Source of the DNA: Echiichthys vipera
Taxonomy: Eukaryota; Chordata; Actinopteri; Perciformes; Trachinidae
Assembly: GCA_963691815.1 (NCBI GenBank)
Contig: OY829660.1
Span: 28,150,172 to 28,214,171, forward strand
Length of the DNA stretch: 64,000 bases
Reading direction: 5' to 3'
Position 1 is the stretch's first letter. Every line of letters begins with the position of its first letter. The translations under genes and the position numbers were made by a program. Below are positions 1 to 12,777 of the stretch, one piece after another. The notes below the pieces were generated by a model. That model was given only the letters and a program-made list of their open reading frames with translations. It ran no database searches and had not been told where the DNA came from.

Positions 1-430
1 AGGGCGTTATCTGGTGCTTTGGGGGATTTATTAAAATTTGTGTTAGTTAAAGGATCAACTGTGGAAAATAGGAATCTGGGGTTATGTTTATGGTCATTGA
101 TTAGTTTTTGGAAGTGGGAGATTCTTGCATGTTTGACTGTTATTGTAAATTAAACAAAACAGTTAATTTTGATTTCCTCCATCTCCTCTCAGCACCCCAA
201 CATTCCCTTTTGAGTTTTTTAACTTCCTCACTTCTCCATGGGGGTGTAGATCTCGTTTTAATAAAAAGGGGAGCCACTGAGTCCAATGTTGTCTTTATTT
301 TATTGTTCAGGTTGTCAGTGATAAAATCGTAGGGTGCTGGTAAAATTTCGGCAGGAGTGCTCTGCAAGATCTGGATGAAATTTGCAGCCACTTCAGAAGT
401 TAGGTAGCGTTTCCTCACTGTTCTCACAGT
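1..430 (-). pseudogene. L2-like LINE fragment (endonuclease-to-RT linker)
   Basis: The minus strand encodes a linker resembling the region between the endonuclease and reverse transcriptase of L2-like LINEs, with the motif PPWRSEEVKKLKREC followed by a basic stretch. In a second frame it continues toward the window edge with NPRFLFSTV, another linker signature. The same module occurs at 42.5 kb (APWRKAAVVTAQRREC) in a much fuller element. At least one frameshift separates the two pieces, so it is not functional. The element continues beyond base 1. Confident as a LINE; subfamily is inferred. Confidence 0.75.
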
Positions 431-1127
431 GAACCTCGCGGCTGATTTTAGTGCTAAAATCAGCTCCTAAATCGGTGAAAAGTTAGAGAGAGTCAAAAAG
501 GAATCCTAAGTCACTCAGAGCAAATCACAAACAATCCTAAAATGGCTGCTGCTGCCAATCCTCCTTGTAATCAACATTTTAGAAACCTTTAATAAAAGTA
601 TGAAAGCTGCATTTATTTCCCGGCATATAATTCACCACACTGTTTTTGTATTTTGCAGTTATCTGACTCCTTTAATTTTTCCTTTAATAATGTTCTTCCT
701 TTTATGCACAAGTTGGGCGAGAGGTCAAAACGGTTATTTTTTGCACCTCTCACTATCAGCCATAGTTATTGTAGATAATTACATGGCTTCTGCCATGGAT
801 ATCTGCTAATTAGGCTGATAAGTAGCTGCACATATACTTGACTAGTCAGTAGACTATATTACTTCTTGTTTCATATTAACTCATTTCATTAAAACTCTTT
901 CTTTGGATATGGCAACATACCTCCTACAGTATTAACACCCAAAACAGCTAATCACCGTCCTCCTAGGGGAAAAAATCAATGTTGCACAATCTTCCGTGCA
1001 GCAGCAAACTAGTAAATTTACAGCACGAGGAGGAAATATGGCACTGAAACGCAATTCGGATTTTTTTGGAAAACCACCACCAGTGAAGAACACTAGTTTT
1101 ATTTATTTTTTTATTTTATTTATTTTA

Positions 1128-1312
1128 CCTGTATTCTTACATCTACCTCACATATATTTGACTAAGAGTTTATTGCTTACTGTTTATTGTTTTTTTTATA
1201 CTTTCTGTATTTATTTATACCTCCCTTGTAATTTTGTAAGCTGCTGGAATCTCAATTTCCTTGCGGGAGTCATCCCAAAGGATCAATAAAGAGAAGTCCA
1301 AGTATATATATT
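1128..1312 (+). repeat. Rex1-like LINE 3' end
   Basis: The stretch ends in a sequence of the type 'TCAATTTCC...GGGA...GGATCAATAAAG', the usual 3' end of Rex1-like fish LINEs. A T-rich stretch precedes it. Only the 3' tail remains. The call rests on that short signature, so the family name is tentative. Confidence 0.5.
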
Positions 1313-4300
1313 AAAGTCAGTAACCAGGCATAAACAGGTGAAAACACTGCGGTAAAGGAAAGGAGTGCACTTGATTTATAATACAAGACAAAATGAGGGC
1401 ATCATTGTAAAATGGAATGTGAAAAAAGGCAAAATCCAAAATCATTAGAGAAGCTGTCAGCTGCCATTAAACCAACCAACATGTTTCTGCAGCCAAACAG
1501 TATCTGCTCCTGTTGGCTGGGATACAGCAGTGCAGTGTTTTGAGGATTCATGGAACACCCTTGATGTGGCATGTCGGTGCATTTTTCCCAAAACATGATA
1601 AAGGAAGTTGTCAACTTTTTTTGTCCCAAATTTCACGTACTGGATAACAGTCCAGGCCAAGACAAGACCCGCAGTAATTAGGCTCGGGTGTGACCAACAG
1701 CCCCCAAAACGCAACATCCTGAAGAACATGTTGACATTTTTTTTTGTCTGACATAAAGTCGGCCATGTTGGATTTTGTGCGTTAATTTTCATTTTACAAA
1801 TACATTTGAGGCCTTTAGGATGCACAAAAATGCACGAAACTGTGCACGCATGTTCAAACTAGTTATGTTTTCAATTTGATATAATTTGACTTGGCCGTGG
1901 CACGTCTGGCCTAAAGCACCCCATTATTACTTTCAGCATTTGAATGCATTTTTAGCACCGTTGTTATACTCAGAGAACAAAAATCTTGGCAGACACATGA
2001 AAACCCTTAAACATTGTGAAAATATACAGTGATTTGGTCCATGTGTGTTTAGCTGGCTCCATATCGCCCCCTAACACCCAGAGGGTCTTAGTTGAAACAA
2101 AGTTGCTCTGATATTCACAAAGCTTTAATCATAGCTTTAATCATTTTAGACATGTTTCACATTAACTTTCATTAGCTCCGCCCAACAGGAAGTCTGCCAT
2201 GTTTAATTTTATGCTGTTGTCATGTATGCTTTTATGTTGTCCGTGTTATACGTTTTATGAAGCCTGTCTAGTTATTTAGTATGTCTCATGTAGGTTTTAG
2301 GCAAACTTTTTCAAACTCCTCCAAGAGAGATTATCAGATTAATTTCATGTTTTCTTGGTATAATCCTCCCATTAATGTGTGTAAATTGTGAAGGAATAGT
2401 CAATACCTCGAACGATGATGTCATAACTCATGTGACTATCCGCGATGGATGCGACAGAAGCAGTGCAATTACAAACAAAGTCAAGTCAGTCCAACACGTC
2501 CAACGTGAGAGTTGAAAATATTTAAATTTTTTAGCCGAATTGCGTGACACTGTGGTGCGGCAGCCAATCAGCGTTGAGATTACGGTAAGTGTCATAACAT
2601 CCGGGGTATCACCAGGGGATCACCACAGCCGCCACTGTTGCAGTTCTTAACTACATCAAGGAAACTGGACTGTTCGCATGGATATAATATAATCGATACA
2701 ACTATGAACTGTAGGTGGCAGTGTCATGCCTTTAGGCTTCTAGTCTGCTTGAAATCCAGAAGAAGAAGAAGAAGAAAGCCCCAGTGCAGAGAGAAGCGTA
2801 TCCCGGTCTGATCCACAGGAGAGCCGCAGAGGCAGGTCAGCACCCTCTACAGCTACGGAGGTTAAATCACTGACGACCTGATCTCACTGCAACAAAACGG
2901 CTCTTTTAAGAGCCACACACTCCATCAGAGATCTCATTTCTGTTCTCTTAGAAGCATTCAGATCCCTGGTTAGCACTAGCATCACTTCCCATTTAGCACA
3001 ACAGAGACAGCTAGCCGACTGCTACCGAATTGCCGCAGAGTTCCAAAAGCGTCATGGTCCAAATGTGATCCAAATATGATCACGCATTTTGCTAACTGCA
3101 GCCAAAAAGGGGCACATTTCTAAACTCATTCCTTACTAATTTTTTCAATCTGGAAATTGTCCAATCACAACTTTCTCTCTCACTGGGACTTTAGCTGCCA
3201 TTAACGACAGGATTGCACATAAGACCTTCCCCTCTTCCCCCCCCCCCCACCCTCTTTCATAACCCAGCTCTCATTTGTTGGTTTTATTAGGCTGTACCTT
3301 GTTTGAGTCCACTGAGGCGAGAACTTCTTGGGAAGCATGAGAAAGCAAAAGGGAAGACAGTTCGGAGGTAACACCGTCCATTTGGCCGCAGAACTATCTG
3401 GAGCAATTGTCTGACATGGTGGCAAAAGCAGTCGTTTTCAACTTCCTGCATGTCAGCTATTCTGCTGATGTCCCCTTAAAGTAGACAAAAGATACCAAAA
3501 GATACCCCACTGGAACGAAATACACTTCCTGTCTCCTAAGTGGGGGTCAAAGTGTAGTGAACGTCATGTGAATGGATGAAAATGTATAGGGCAGCAATTT
3601 ATTTATATTTTCTTTTACTAACTTAACAACAACAGCGTTCACGTTCACTTCTTCTATTGAAATTAAAAAACTCAGCTGGTTCCAAGGGCAGCAGGGTGCG
3701 TCTGTGGCTGCACATACAAGCGCCCCCTCCCCCTGGTTTCCCTCAGACAGTGTGCTCTCTGGTCAGGTCTGACTCTTGGAGCCCCCAATCGCTCTGGATA
3801 TTTAGCCGGCTAGATATGCGGAGTGGCTCTGTGAGGCATGAGCGAGCTGCTTGGCTAGTGTTTTTGAACACTTCACACATAGTGCTTGAGCACCCAACTG
3901 CTGAGCCAACCCCGATTTGCCTCAGATCTGGGGCTATTTTGTTGAGGAGCTCCATTATCTGCTGGCAAGTGGAAAATCAGGGCTTAAGACTGTAACGTAT
4001 TTGCCATACAAAACTAGCACAGACTGTGCTCACATGGTCTCACTCAATCCTGACCTCCAAAATCACCAGCCACTTTTTGCTCGCTATGATTTAATGAACA
4101 AAGCTTTACAGACCAATCAGAGGCAGAGTAGGGTGGGTCAACACCAGCATTTCTGTGTTTCATCCATAGACTGTATACAAGTTTGTAAAAAACTGTAAAA
4201 AAAAAAAAAAAAAAAAGTTTCATCACAGTAAAGCCACATTAGTTGGTTAGCTTACAGCTCGGTTTGGTGGTGTTTGATGCAAACTGCAGTTGCATCTTCA

Positions 4301-7300
4301 AACTGCCATGCAGCTGAAATGCACTCAGCGGCTAAATGGTGAATGCATTTGCAGTCATACATTGCATACAGTCCAGTGTTTCCCACACATAGACCAATGT
4401 GTGGCGCTGCGTCACACAATCAATACTGAGCGCCACAAATTGATTCTGGGTTTTTTTTTCATCACGCTTTTGAAATATTGTCCCATTTATTCATGTCCGC
4501 ATAGCACTCTTTCTCCCTGTCATTCTCGTTCACACACTCACGCACGCACACACGCACCTCACTGCAGCCTGCTTGTGTGCTGACAATTTGCATTGTGTAC
4601 GCACAGTTTCGCTCAAACTTCTGGTTGATGTTGAAATCTGAACTAGGGATGTAACGATGCATCTTGAGACAGTTAAAATCGATTAAAATGTGTGACGAAT
4701 ACAACTAGGTTGAGGTTAAAATTAATAGCATTAATAGCATCGCATTATCTACTTTTGACTTTGTTGACATTGGTGCAAAGATGGCGGCGGTCGCACCGGT
4801 CTGTTTTATGGAGGTTCTAACTCAGTTTTGTTTTTGGAAGTGAAATAAGTTGTGTATTTTCATCTGGTTAAAGATTGTCCAAACAATACAATAATAAAGC
4901 AAAAGAAAAGGTCTGTCATTTCCTTTATGTCGTTGAAGTTATTTCAGTCAAATAAGGGCGCACTTACACTGTCCATTTGTACCATGCCCCGTGCTTTTGG
5001 CCCTTTCCTACTTAAATTTGACAATGGTCCTGCAAAGACAGGGCAATAAAAAAATGCTTTTCCCAGTATTGTGTGGAGGAACTTTACTGGCATGCACAGA
5101 GTATGGCTGCTGGATCTCACTAATGCTCTTGTGGCTGAATGGGAGTAAATCCCTGCAGCCAGCTCCCAAACATCTGGTGGCATTTCCCTTAGACTGGGGG
5201 CTGTTGTAGAGGCTGACTAATGCTTGTGGCTTTGGAATATTATGCTTATCAATCACACACAGTGCAATGCTCAGGTGATCAGATACTTTAGCCATGTAGT
5301 GTCAGTATCAGAGTAATTATCACTTAAATATTTAAAGGATGTATTTTAGTTCTTCTTCCAACAATTAGAATAAAATATGACTGGGTTACTAACGATACAA
5401 AGCTTAATGCAAATTTCTTTAATCAGCAACTATTCTGATGATCGCATTATATATATACACAATATCTATATATATATATAATATAATCTCATTATAAATT
5501 TTGAGGTGGTCCCCTCGTTGAAAGTGTCTGCTGTCGCGCTGGAATCTTGATTGAAAATCAATGTAGTTCTATGGAAGCTCAGTGGCGATGTTTTCAAATC
5601 AGTTCAACTGGACCACAGCAGAAGGGGTGGGTTTGATTTTAGCTCCGGGTCGAAAAATGACGTTGACATGCTGCTTGTGTTCCTGCAGGGCTCTGAGACG
5701 GAGAGAGAGAGAGACGGAAAGAGAGGGGGTCGAGCAAGTAATACAATGAATTAGATGAGGGAGCCTTGGCCAGAACAAAGCAGTGAATCGGGGAATTTTC
5801 ACCGTTTTATCACAACTAGAAATGCAGCTGTAGCGAGTATCTCACTACCTCTGTCCTCATTTATATTTTATAGTGCTACACATTATGTCCAGCTACGAAA
5901 AAAAGCTGAAAAGTCAGAGGTCAGAACGGAAGTACAGAGTGGCGTTGCTATGGAGAGGATAAACCTTCTCCTCACGTCTCCTTGGTCTGAACGGGCAGGT
6001 TGCAGAACGTTTCAGACCTGAATGTTGCAAGTAGCTGCAAGTTTTAACGCAAATCTTTGGCCTGAACGGGGCTCATAGGGGCTCTGCTCTGTTCAAATGT
6101 TGTGCTGAGCGTGAACGCACCCCACCTGCGTAGAGTGGCGCGGTGGTTTCATCTGCTGACTGGCGACAGGAGGACTTTGGTACTTTTGAAACACAAAGTT
6201 TCATTCAAAAACCCATGTTTCACCCATATTTTATGTTTCACAGACCTCATAATGTCGCGGAAAATCAGTGACTTTTTAAATAAGAAAATATCACATTTTA
6301 GCTCCAAATACAGTATAATATAAAAAGGTATTCAAATGTGAAGATTAAATGAACAAAACGTGCAAGTATCATAAACGTGAGTCACAGAGCTTATTTTCTG
6401 GCATAATCCCTTTTTGAATTATTTGAAACAGTGCGACCTCCAGGTTTTGCCGTCAGCCCTAGCACACTTACTGCTCACAAATAATAAGGGTGTAAATAAT
6501 AACAATAATGTAAAGAGTGAGTGATATTTTGTAGGGAACTGAGAGGGGAGCATACCTGTGTTCCCAACGGTTCGTCATTCTTCACACAAAAAAATCTCTC
6601 TCTCTCACTAGATGGCGGTGTTCTACTCATTCTCCATATTCAACCTTCAATTTAAAAAAGTGTGCTCCGCTCATAGAAAACTCTGCATACCAGACCAAGC
6701 TCTTCCTAAACTAACAGCCAGCCAGCAGCCACGATATCAACTTGTGACACTTGGCTCTGGGACACATTTTATAAGAAATATGACTATTTCTTTGTGATGA
6801 TGTTTATGTGTTGAGGCAAAAAATATCTAGCAAAATACTGATATCTGATTGATTTATTATCCTCAAAACTCAACAGTCAAAAGTCATGAAGCTGTACATT
6901 ATGGCTGATCATTGTGAACATTAAATTATTAAATATTAAACATGTTACAACTGATTTCTGAGATAATTCAGGACAAAAACTTATTCAGTGTTCATCTGGT
7001 CTTCAGTCTATTATATGGTTTGGATTTTTTTGGTTGTTTGGTTTCTCTGACCCGCTATAGCAAAAAAATCACAATCACGATTTTATCACGGTTTTTCTAT
7101 ATTGATATTTAATTATTTTGAAGAGTGCAACCAAATTTTGCCAACTTCAGCCAAATACCTGTTTGATTATACCTGTGTGACTGGACTCCTCACCATTTAG
7201 CTCTCAGCACTCTACCTGGTTTCTACTTTATTCCTGTCAAACGCATTGACAACTGATCATGAAGATATGATTATTTATTTATTGTCAAATCAAGACCTCC

Positions 7301-8039
7301 TAATTTCACTACAACCCCTAAATAAATGTGTTGTTGAAGTTAAACAGGCCAGATAAGGTACATTCAGAAGATGCTCAGAGGAAATTATTCTCACTGCTGA
7401 TGAGAAATCCTCTGCACCGCCTGTAGTTCTCTATGATTGGTTGATCAGCGTGTCTTTAGGGTGGTGCATGAGACTAGCCAATAGTGTGATTTGGCTGAGG
7501 AAAAATAAAACCTGATGCGCAACTGTACAGATCATAGAAGAGCAGTGGATATAATGTGCCCTATAGACAATACTATGATCTCTCTGCTTTGGCAGATCGT
7601 GAACCCGTTCTAATCCTTCACGATTTAATATCGTCATATCGCCCAGATCTACAGAGTACCATAGAAATTTGTTACATTTTGCAACTGTGGCACAACCCTT
7701 CTGTTCTTTGCTGGAGAACGTACGCTTGTAGGCACGGGGACTGCTACGCACGCTCCTGCTACGCTCTTCTTTGTGGGTTTCTGAATCCTCTTGGCAACAG
7801 CTTGCTAGGTTCCGCTCTGTTGTTCTCAATCGTTTCAGTCTGGTTAAATCCATGGTTAAATCACCACATCAATGTCTCTTTCTACTCGGAAAAAAAGAAA
7901 GGTTGTCAGAGAAAAGCCTGTGTTTACTCTGCAGCCATATTGCTGTGTAAAGAGGATAAGTAGAGAAGGCATTTTCAGAAAAATCATGCTACTCTGCATT
8001 TATGTTACATTCATTTGTGTCAGTCCAGTTTTTGATGAA

Positions 8040-8215
8040 TAAACTAATGTTTCATATGTGCTTGTAAGCCTGGTAAAGTAACTAGTAACTGAAGTAATCC
8101 GATAAATGTAATGGAGTAAAAAGCAGAGAATTTCCACTGATTTGTAGTGGAGTAGAAGAATAAAGTAGCATGTCAATAAAATACTCAAGTAAAAATAAAA
8201 GAAACATGTACTTTA
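8040..8215. repeat. Dispersed non-coding repeat
   Basis: Contains the phrases GTAACTAGTAACTGAAGTAA, AATGGAGTAAAAAG and TACTCAAGTAAAAATAAAAG, a pattern I recognise from a very common non-autonomous repeat of fish genomes. A related AGTACTT/TACTTTACTC-rich stretch lies at 26.3-26.5 kb. No coding potential. Likely a MITE, but I cannot see clear terminal repeats. Confidence 0.5.
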
Positions 8216-9007
8216 GTCCAGAAATTGAGTGTAAACCTCTGGTTAACAGGTTTGTTCATTTAATAAGGATTGTTTTTTGACACAGTTGTTGCACTTTGAG
8301 GCCTATGACTAATATTTACATTGATAAAACAAAGACATTATATGTACTATGTTGCTGCATTGTTTTACAATATCCATTAATGTGATGCTCATATTTTTAC
8401 AGCCCCTCATTTTGGATCATTTTCGTCAACCGACCTCAATTCCAAGTTAATTGAATAACCCTGATGTAGCCTTTATTCAGTCAGTTCAATGATTGCTGAA
8501 AACCTATTTTATTTATTTTTTAAAGATTTGATAATGTAAAAGTGTTTATATTCTTACCTAGAAGGCAAACAATTGTTTACCTTTTTGCCAAATAAATATA
8601 TAAACGCGTAAATGCAGCAATGTCTCTCCTACTGTTTCAAAATCTTACTTCAATTTCATTTAAGATTGTTCCAGTAATCTCTAAACAAGCTGCCTCATTA
8701 TTTCAGTTTTTGCATGATTGCTTGACATGTCCTTAAGATCTGATACATGGTATTTTTAGAATCTAAAAGAAATAGAAAAAAACAACCGACCTACTAACAA
8801 CACCCCTACTAACTAGATTACAGGGAATATGAATACAACAACAAAACGCACTGACACCCAAACAATTGCAGTTTTTCATTAAAACCAATCAATGCAGAAC
8901 TGATGTCACCGCATGTTTCATATTTAAACTTGATATTAATGACTTCTCAGTGACATCAGCTGATGTAGAGGTTGGCTGGTTAACGGCATTTCCTCACACA
9001 ACTCAAC

Positions 9008-9014
9008 TCTTACC
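9008..9014 (-). other. slco5a1: 5' splice site of the slco5a1-like exon
   Basis: Read on the minus strand, the coding sequence runs CTC-G then GTAAGAG, a strong donor. Reading past it gives a stop two codons later, while SLCO5A1 continues with Ala-Ile-Met. The last G would be the first base of that Ala codon. GT occupies 9013-9012. Confidence 0.85.
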
Positions 9015-9968
9015 GAGATAGAGCGAGGCGTTCTCCTTCTTTACGTTGTCGTCCAGGTAGGTGGGTCCCAGCGTGTAGATGGGCGTGGACCCCATGCCCA
9101 CCAGGATCTGAGCTATAACAAACAGCGCCACGTACAGGTTGTGCTCGTTTCCCTCTTGGTCTCTGGGACAGGAAGTGATGTCGACACGGTCCCTGCCGCT
9201 TGTGTTGCTGTTCATGCACAGGCCCTCATTGCCAGAGGACGAGTTGACCTCCTGGATCTGGTAGGCTGGGGAGATGAAGTGAGGTAAGGAGAAGAGGGCG
9301 GCACCCACCGCAATGAAAACTCCACCCACTGCCAGCCAGCGAGGCCTCTGGCCCCGCCCTCCGAAGTAGCTAATGAAGACAACCACTAGGAGGCTCCCTA
9401 TGTCGAAACAGCTGACAAGGAGGCCTGATTCGGAGCTCCTCAGGCTGTACCTCTTCTCAATAGTGGTGATGACGCTGCTGAGGTAGCCTGACACCATGAG
9501 CGACTGGATGAACGTCAGGTAGCACATACAGAACAGAAAGCAGCGAGAGTCCTGTAAGATAACACTAAGGTATTTCCTACTTGGAAGACGAATCTGAGCC
9601 AGCCTGGAAGCGAAAATCCCTGGGGGCTTCCTTCTCGCCATGTTTTTACTCCTACGGATCTCTGTATTCTCCATGTATGAGCTCGGCCTGTTTAAAGCCG
9701 ACTTCCCTGGCTTGGGCAGGTAGTTTGCTCTTGTATGGGACTCAGCATGAAAGGACTCAGTCTTAGCTGGGAGCTGGATAAATTCTGCACTTTCTTCCGC
9801 TGTTATGGAAACAGAACTAGTTAGTAAGGTTTCCTCTTGGGGCACTTCTTCATTCAAAACAGGCAAACTTTTAGAGTTGAAGTCTGTACCTGTGTCCTCC
9901 ACCTCGCTGGAAAACCCATCTTCCTTCTGAAGGGACTCTGACAACTCTGCTTCCTCGTGGTCAGCCAT
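9014..9968 (-). CDS. slco5a1: Organic anion transporter family, first coding exon (slco5a1-like)
   Basis: This is the first coding exon of a 12-helix plasma-membrane transporter of the SLCO/OATP family. It encodes 318 codons plus one base. Residues 1-140 are a hydrophilic cytosolic N-terminus containing SKSLPVL, a phrase I recall from SLCO5A1. Four hydrophobic segments follow at about 142-163, 182-203, 211-232 and 278-300. An extracellular loop at 233-277 carries cysteines and N-glycosylation sequons (NSS, NTS). Family phrases are VSGYLSSVITTIE, SSESGLLVSCFDIG and STPIYTLGPTYLDDNVKKEN. The start has A at -3 and G at +4, with an in-frame TGA four codons upstream, which fixes it. The exon ends at 9014 before GTAAGAG, in phase 1. 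Human SLCO5A1 is about 848 residues, so most of the gene lies beyond the left edge. SLCO3A1 or SLCO4A1 are less likely. Confidence 0.88.
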
Positions 9969-10760
9969 TATTTCCAGTCAAACCCACCTTTCTTCAAGGG
10001 TTAGAAGAATAAACCGGCCCAGTTCCAAGCCGACATTTACAGTTCAGGGACTGCTGTCCATTACATGTATTATTAATGGGTACATCTACTCCCACAAATA
10101 CAGTCGGGCAAACAAAGAGATCCAAAAAAGCAACAATGTCAACCAAAGGGAAAGTAGACTCACAGCTTCTGTTTATCTGCAGCAGGCTGGTCAGCCTTTG
10201 TTTATCTTGTCATGCACATTGCCTTCTGCCACCATCTAATCCGGAGACGGAAACTGCTCAGGCCTCCTCAGCTCGACCAGCAGAGCTCCAGGGCCAAGGC
10301 TCCCTGCATATGCACATTTCCACTCGATGGCTTCTCTCAGCAGGACGCTGCTGCTCTCAGCGGTCGGCAGGGATGAGATGAACTTGCAGAACGTGTGTCG
10401 CATCCCCGGCACCCCTGCCAATAAAGGTTACACAGTTACAATGTCACTTCTTTCGGTACATTAGATGATGCCCCCCCTCTCCTCCTAACTCCTCCCCAAG
10501 TCAAGGGCATCACTCCCTCTCCCCCCGCCAGCCCCCGCTCCCGATCTTATCAACGCGCCAGCTGTCCTCTCAGCGGGCGAGCGAGGCTGTCATATAGTGA
10601 TTATATTTCTGTGTAGGCCTGAATCCCCGGAGATGTATGGCAAAAAAATAATATGAGCAACAGAGAGTGGCCGTCGAGGAAAACACCGTGAAACGAGAGA
10701 AGTCCGAGGAGTCAGTGAACGGGCTGCTCAGAAACACCGCAGTGCTCAGTTGCTCGCAAC
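9969..10760 (-). promoter_or_regulatory. slco5a1: Candidate 5'UTR and GC-rich promoter region of slco5a1-like gene
   Basis: The 800 bases upstream of the start codon hold no conserved coding frame. From about 10390 to 10760 the composition is clearly more GC- and CpG-rich than the surroundings, with C-tracts and a GATA-type motif (TTATCAACGCG on the plus strand). That suits a promoter or untranslated first exon. The transcription start and any untranslated exon junction cannot be fixed by eye. Inference from position and composition only. Confidence 0.4.
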
Positions 10761-10890
10761 CGCTGTTTTGAAAACTGTGAAGCTACCGAGTTAACGACAA
10801 GGAAACCGAAAAAGCACTCTTCAAAATAAAAGCGTAATATGTATGGGCTATATAAGCTCACAGATATGGCAAGTTTGTTGCAAAGCATGT

Positions 10891-10982
10891 TTCTTTTTTG
10901 TATGATTTATTTGTGAGATTTTGAACATAACAGATATTCTTTTTTGTATGATTTATTTGTGAGATTTTGAACATAACAGATA
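10891..10982 (-). repeat. 46-bp tandem duplication
   Basis: Two adjacent copies of a 46-bp unit starting TTCTTTTTTGTATGATTT lie at 10891-10936 and 10937-10982. The unit recurs once more at the left edge of the insert at 14080. In minus orientation each unit reads AAATAAATCATACAAAAAAG, i.e. a polyadenylation-type hexamer and an A-rich end. Repeated 3' tails of this kind are common in non-LTR retroposons. Confidence 0.85.
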
Positions 10983-11870
10983 TACAATAAACCCATTTGG
11001 TCTGGAATGAATACAAAGATTAATTCTCAAATAAAAGCATCTTTCTTTAGTGCTGTGTATAACCTTGTAAAATTGTCTAAAATGTAAAAAAAAAAAAAAA
11101 TACAACGTTGGTATTTCACGATTAAGTCATTCGTAGTATAATTTTACTGTGTAACGACGATTAAATGTCAAACTGGTGTTTTTTTTCCCCACTTCGTACT
11201 ATTTCCCTACACAGGCCTTCAAAGTGGAAGCACTGATGCTTCCAGGGGTTAGAATTTGCTGAGAAAGTGTCGCCGAATCCCATTAAGGATCTATACACTT
11301 AACATGATTTTCGTTGTATTTTCATGTAACCTATACATTCGATCAAATGTTTTACACATTGCTGAATCGGCGATGTCTAGTTACAAAGGTCGGACTGCGT
11401 TACATTCGCCAACTGTTGTGAACAGTCAATTAACTTGGACTTGTCCACTTCAACTTTCATCAACGTTTGCTTGTATTATTAAAAAGCAACCAGCTAAATA
11501 CGTGCACAATTTACCAGTAGACAACGATGGATTCAGAAAATGTTTGATGTTATTTCATGCGACGTGTGAAGGGTTACAGTTTGGCAAAATGTGTTAACCG
11601 GCGTTTCATTAAATGAAGTTTGGCGTTTTATTGCCATAACTACGATATTACGGAACGTCCATCGATTTACTTTGAAAATGGGCGAACGTCCCAGCTAGCC
11701 GCAAAGCTAGCAGCTAACCCCCGCAGAGAAAACGCTCACTGATGGATAAAACAACAACAACTGCGGCGACACTGCGCCTCACTAACCTGACACTGTGAAG
11801 CGACGACACGGGTCATTCAACTTTCATGTCCGAGTTACACAACAGGCTCCGAGAGGACCCGGTGGTTAAA
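10937..11870 (-). repeat. Unclassified retroposon-like repeat, long copy
   Basis: This segment matches the insert at 14080-14529 along both of its flanks, with about 460 bases (roughly 11119-11577) present only here. Read on the minus strand it starts in a CpG-rich stretch (GCTAGCTGCTAGCTTTGCGG-like sequence near 11700) and ends in AATAAA plus A-rich tail repeats. I see no conserved protein. It could be a non-autonomous retroposon or a non-coding transcript locus with a retrocopy at 14 kb. The extra segment has no GT-AG borders, so simple splicing does not explain it. Confidence 0.5.
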
Positions 11871-12267
11871 ACCCGAGAAAACACGTTTTAAGGGTGTTAA
11901 AAAGCTCACCTACAAAACATCTTCTCACAGAGCTGCGTCAAGACAGAGAGCGAACCAGAAAATACCGGAAACACTTCGAAATAAAAGCATAATGTATGTG
12001 TGTTCTTTTTTATATGTTCATGGGCTGAAGGGATCCCTGCTGATTTTGGCATGGCAAGTTTGTATGTGTAGCACCTTTCAAAAACATGAAAAATCAAAGT
12101 ATGGTAAATATAGATATAAAGCAAACATTAGCTAATATAAAACACACATAATTAGGAGTTAAGTATAAAAAAGAGGATAAATAACAGAAATAAAAACTGA
12201 ATGGCTAGAAGGATAATGTTACAAAGCAGTGAAATAGGCTATATGAACACATATCCCCAAATTGAAT

Positions 12268-12777
12268 TTAATACACGATGAAACTAAGCTTACATTTTTC
12301 TGGTAATTTGTTCCAAATATGCAGTGCACAAAAACAGAACACATGTTTTTCAGTGTTTTTTCTGGCCTTGCAGACAGTAGGCAAATGAAAAGTAGGACTT
12401 CTTTGACACACACTACAAATATCTCGGAACTGGAGTGATGTGATCCACTTTCTTGGTCGGTCAAAACACAATTTCAGTAGCTGACCCTGCTCGACACGTC
12501 TTGCTGAGGGATTTATTTTTCGTAAGATAAGGCAATGCCTTTCACAAATAGAGGATGAGTGAACATTATTTAATATCTCCTCCCATTGCTCTTCGTATAA
12601 GGTAGCTCCAAAGTCCTGACCCCAAGCAGCTCTTAGAGAGATTAGTTGATTTGGGGACGTGTAAATTAGTTTGTATGTGATCCCTATGAGTCCTTTATTC
12701 CTGAGATGGAGGGTTAAGAATTGGTCAATAAGAGAGTCTGGGGGACTGCTAGTAAACTGGGGGAAGCAAGGTTTCAC
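12268..12777 (-). pseudogene. L1 ORF2 C-terminal region
   Basis: An open stretch of 169 codons has the L1 C-terminal pattern: SLRAAWGQDFG, then EEQWEEILNNVHSSSICERH, then a basic LRKINPSARR stretch. It ends with SFIVY and a stop. It is the 3' part of the L1 above; no catalytic residues remain here. The sequence to about 12219 and below looks like 3' untranslated LINE or flanking sequence. Confidence 0.75.

Larger units (their letters stand above)
431..9013 (-). other. Presumed intron of slco5a1-like gene; no exon recognised
   Basis: This stretch follows the splice donor of the slco5a1-like exon, so it should be intron. I looked for the next SLCO exon (the continuation after the fourth membrane helix) and found nothing on the minus strand. 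It is AT-rich with short repeats: a GAA run near 2759-2776, a C run near 3239-3250, an A run near 4197-4216 and an AT repeat near 5449-5487. Dispersed-repeat-like pieces occur near 1780-2110 and 7070-7680. Open frames here are short and show no family motif; I treat them as chance. Confidence 0.6.

Noticed and set aside
7556..7963. 135-codon plus-strand frame in the presumed intron
   Set aside because: No recognisable domain, cysteine/leucine-rich chance composition, and it overlaps repeat-like sequence (TCGTCATATCGCCCAG).
1..9013. Search for slco5a1 exon 2
   Set aside because: No minus-strand frame carries the expected continuation (Ala-Ile-Met-Tyr...) after the fourth helix, so the next exon lies outside the window.
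9010..9219. Second minus-strand frame inside the slco5a1-like exon
   Set aside because: Shadow frame of the transporter; histidine/arginine-rich with no motif.
11119..11577. Possible intron, because the copy at 14 kb lacks this block
   Set aside because: On the minus strand the block has no GT...AG borders at the breakpoints, so a deletion or an alternative subfamily is more likely than splicing.
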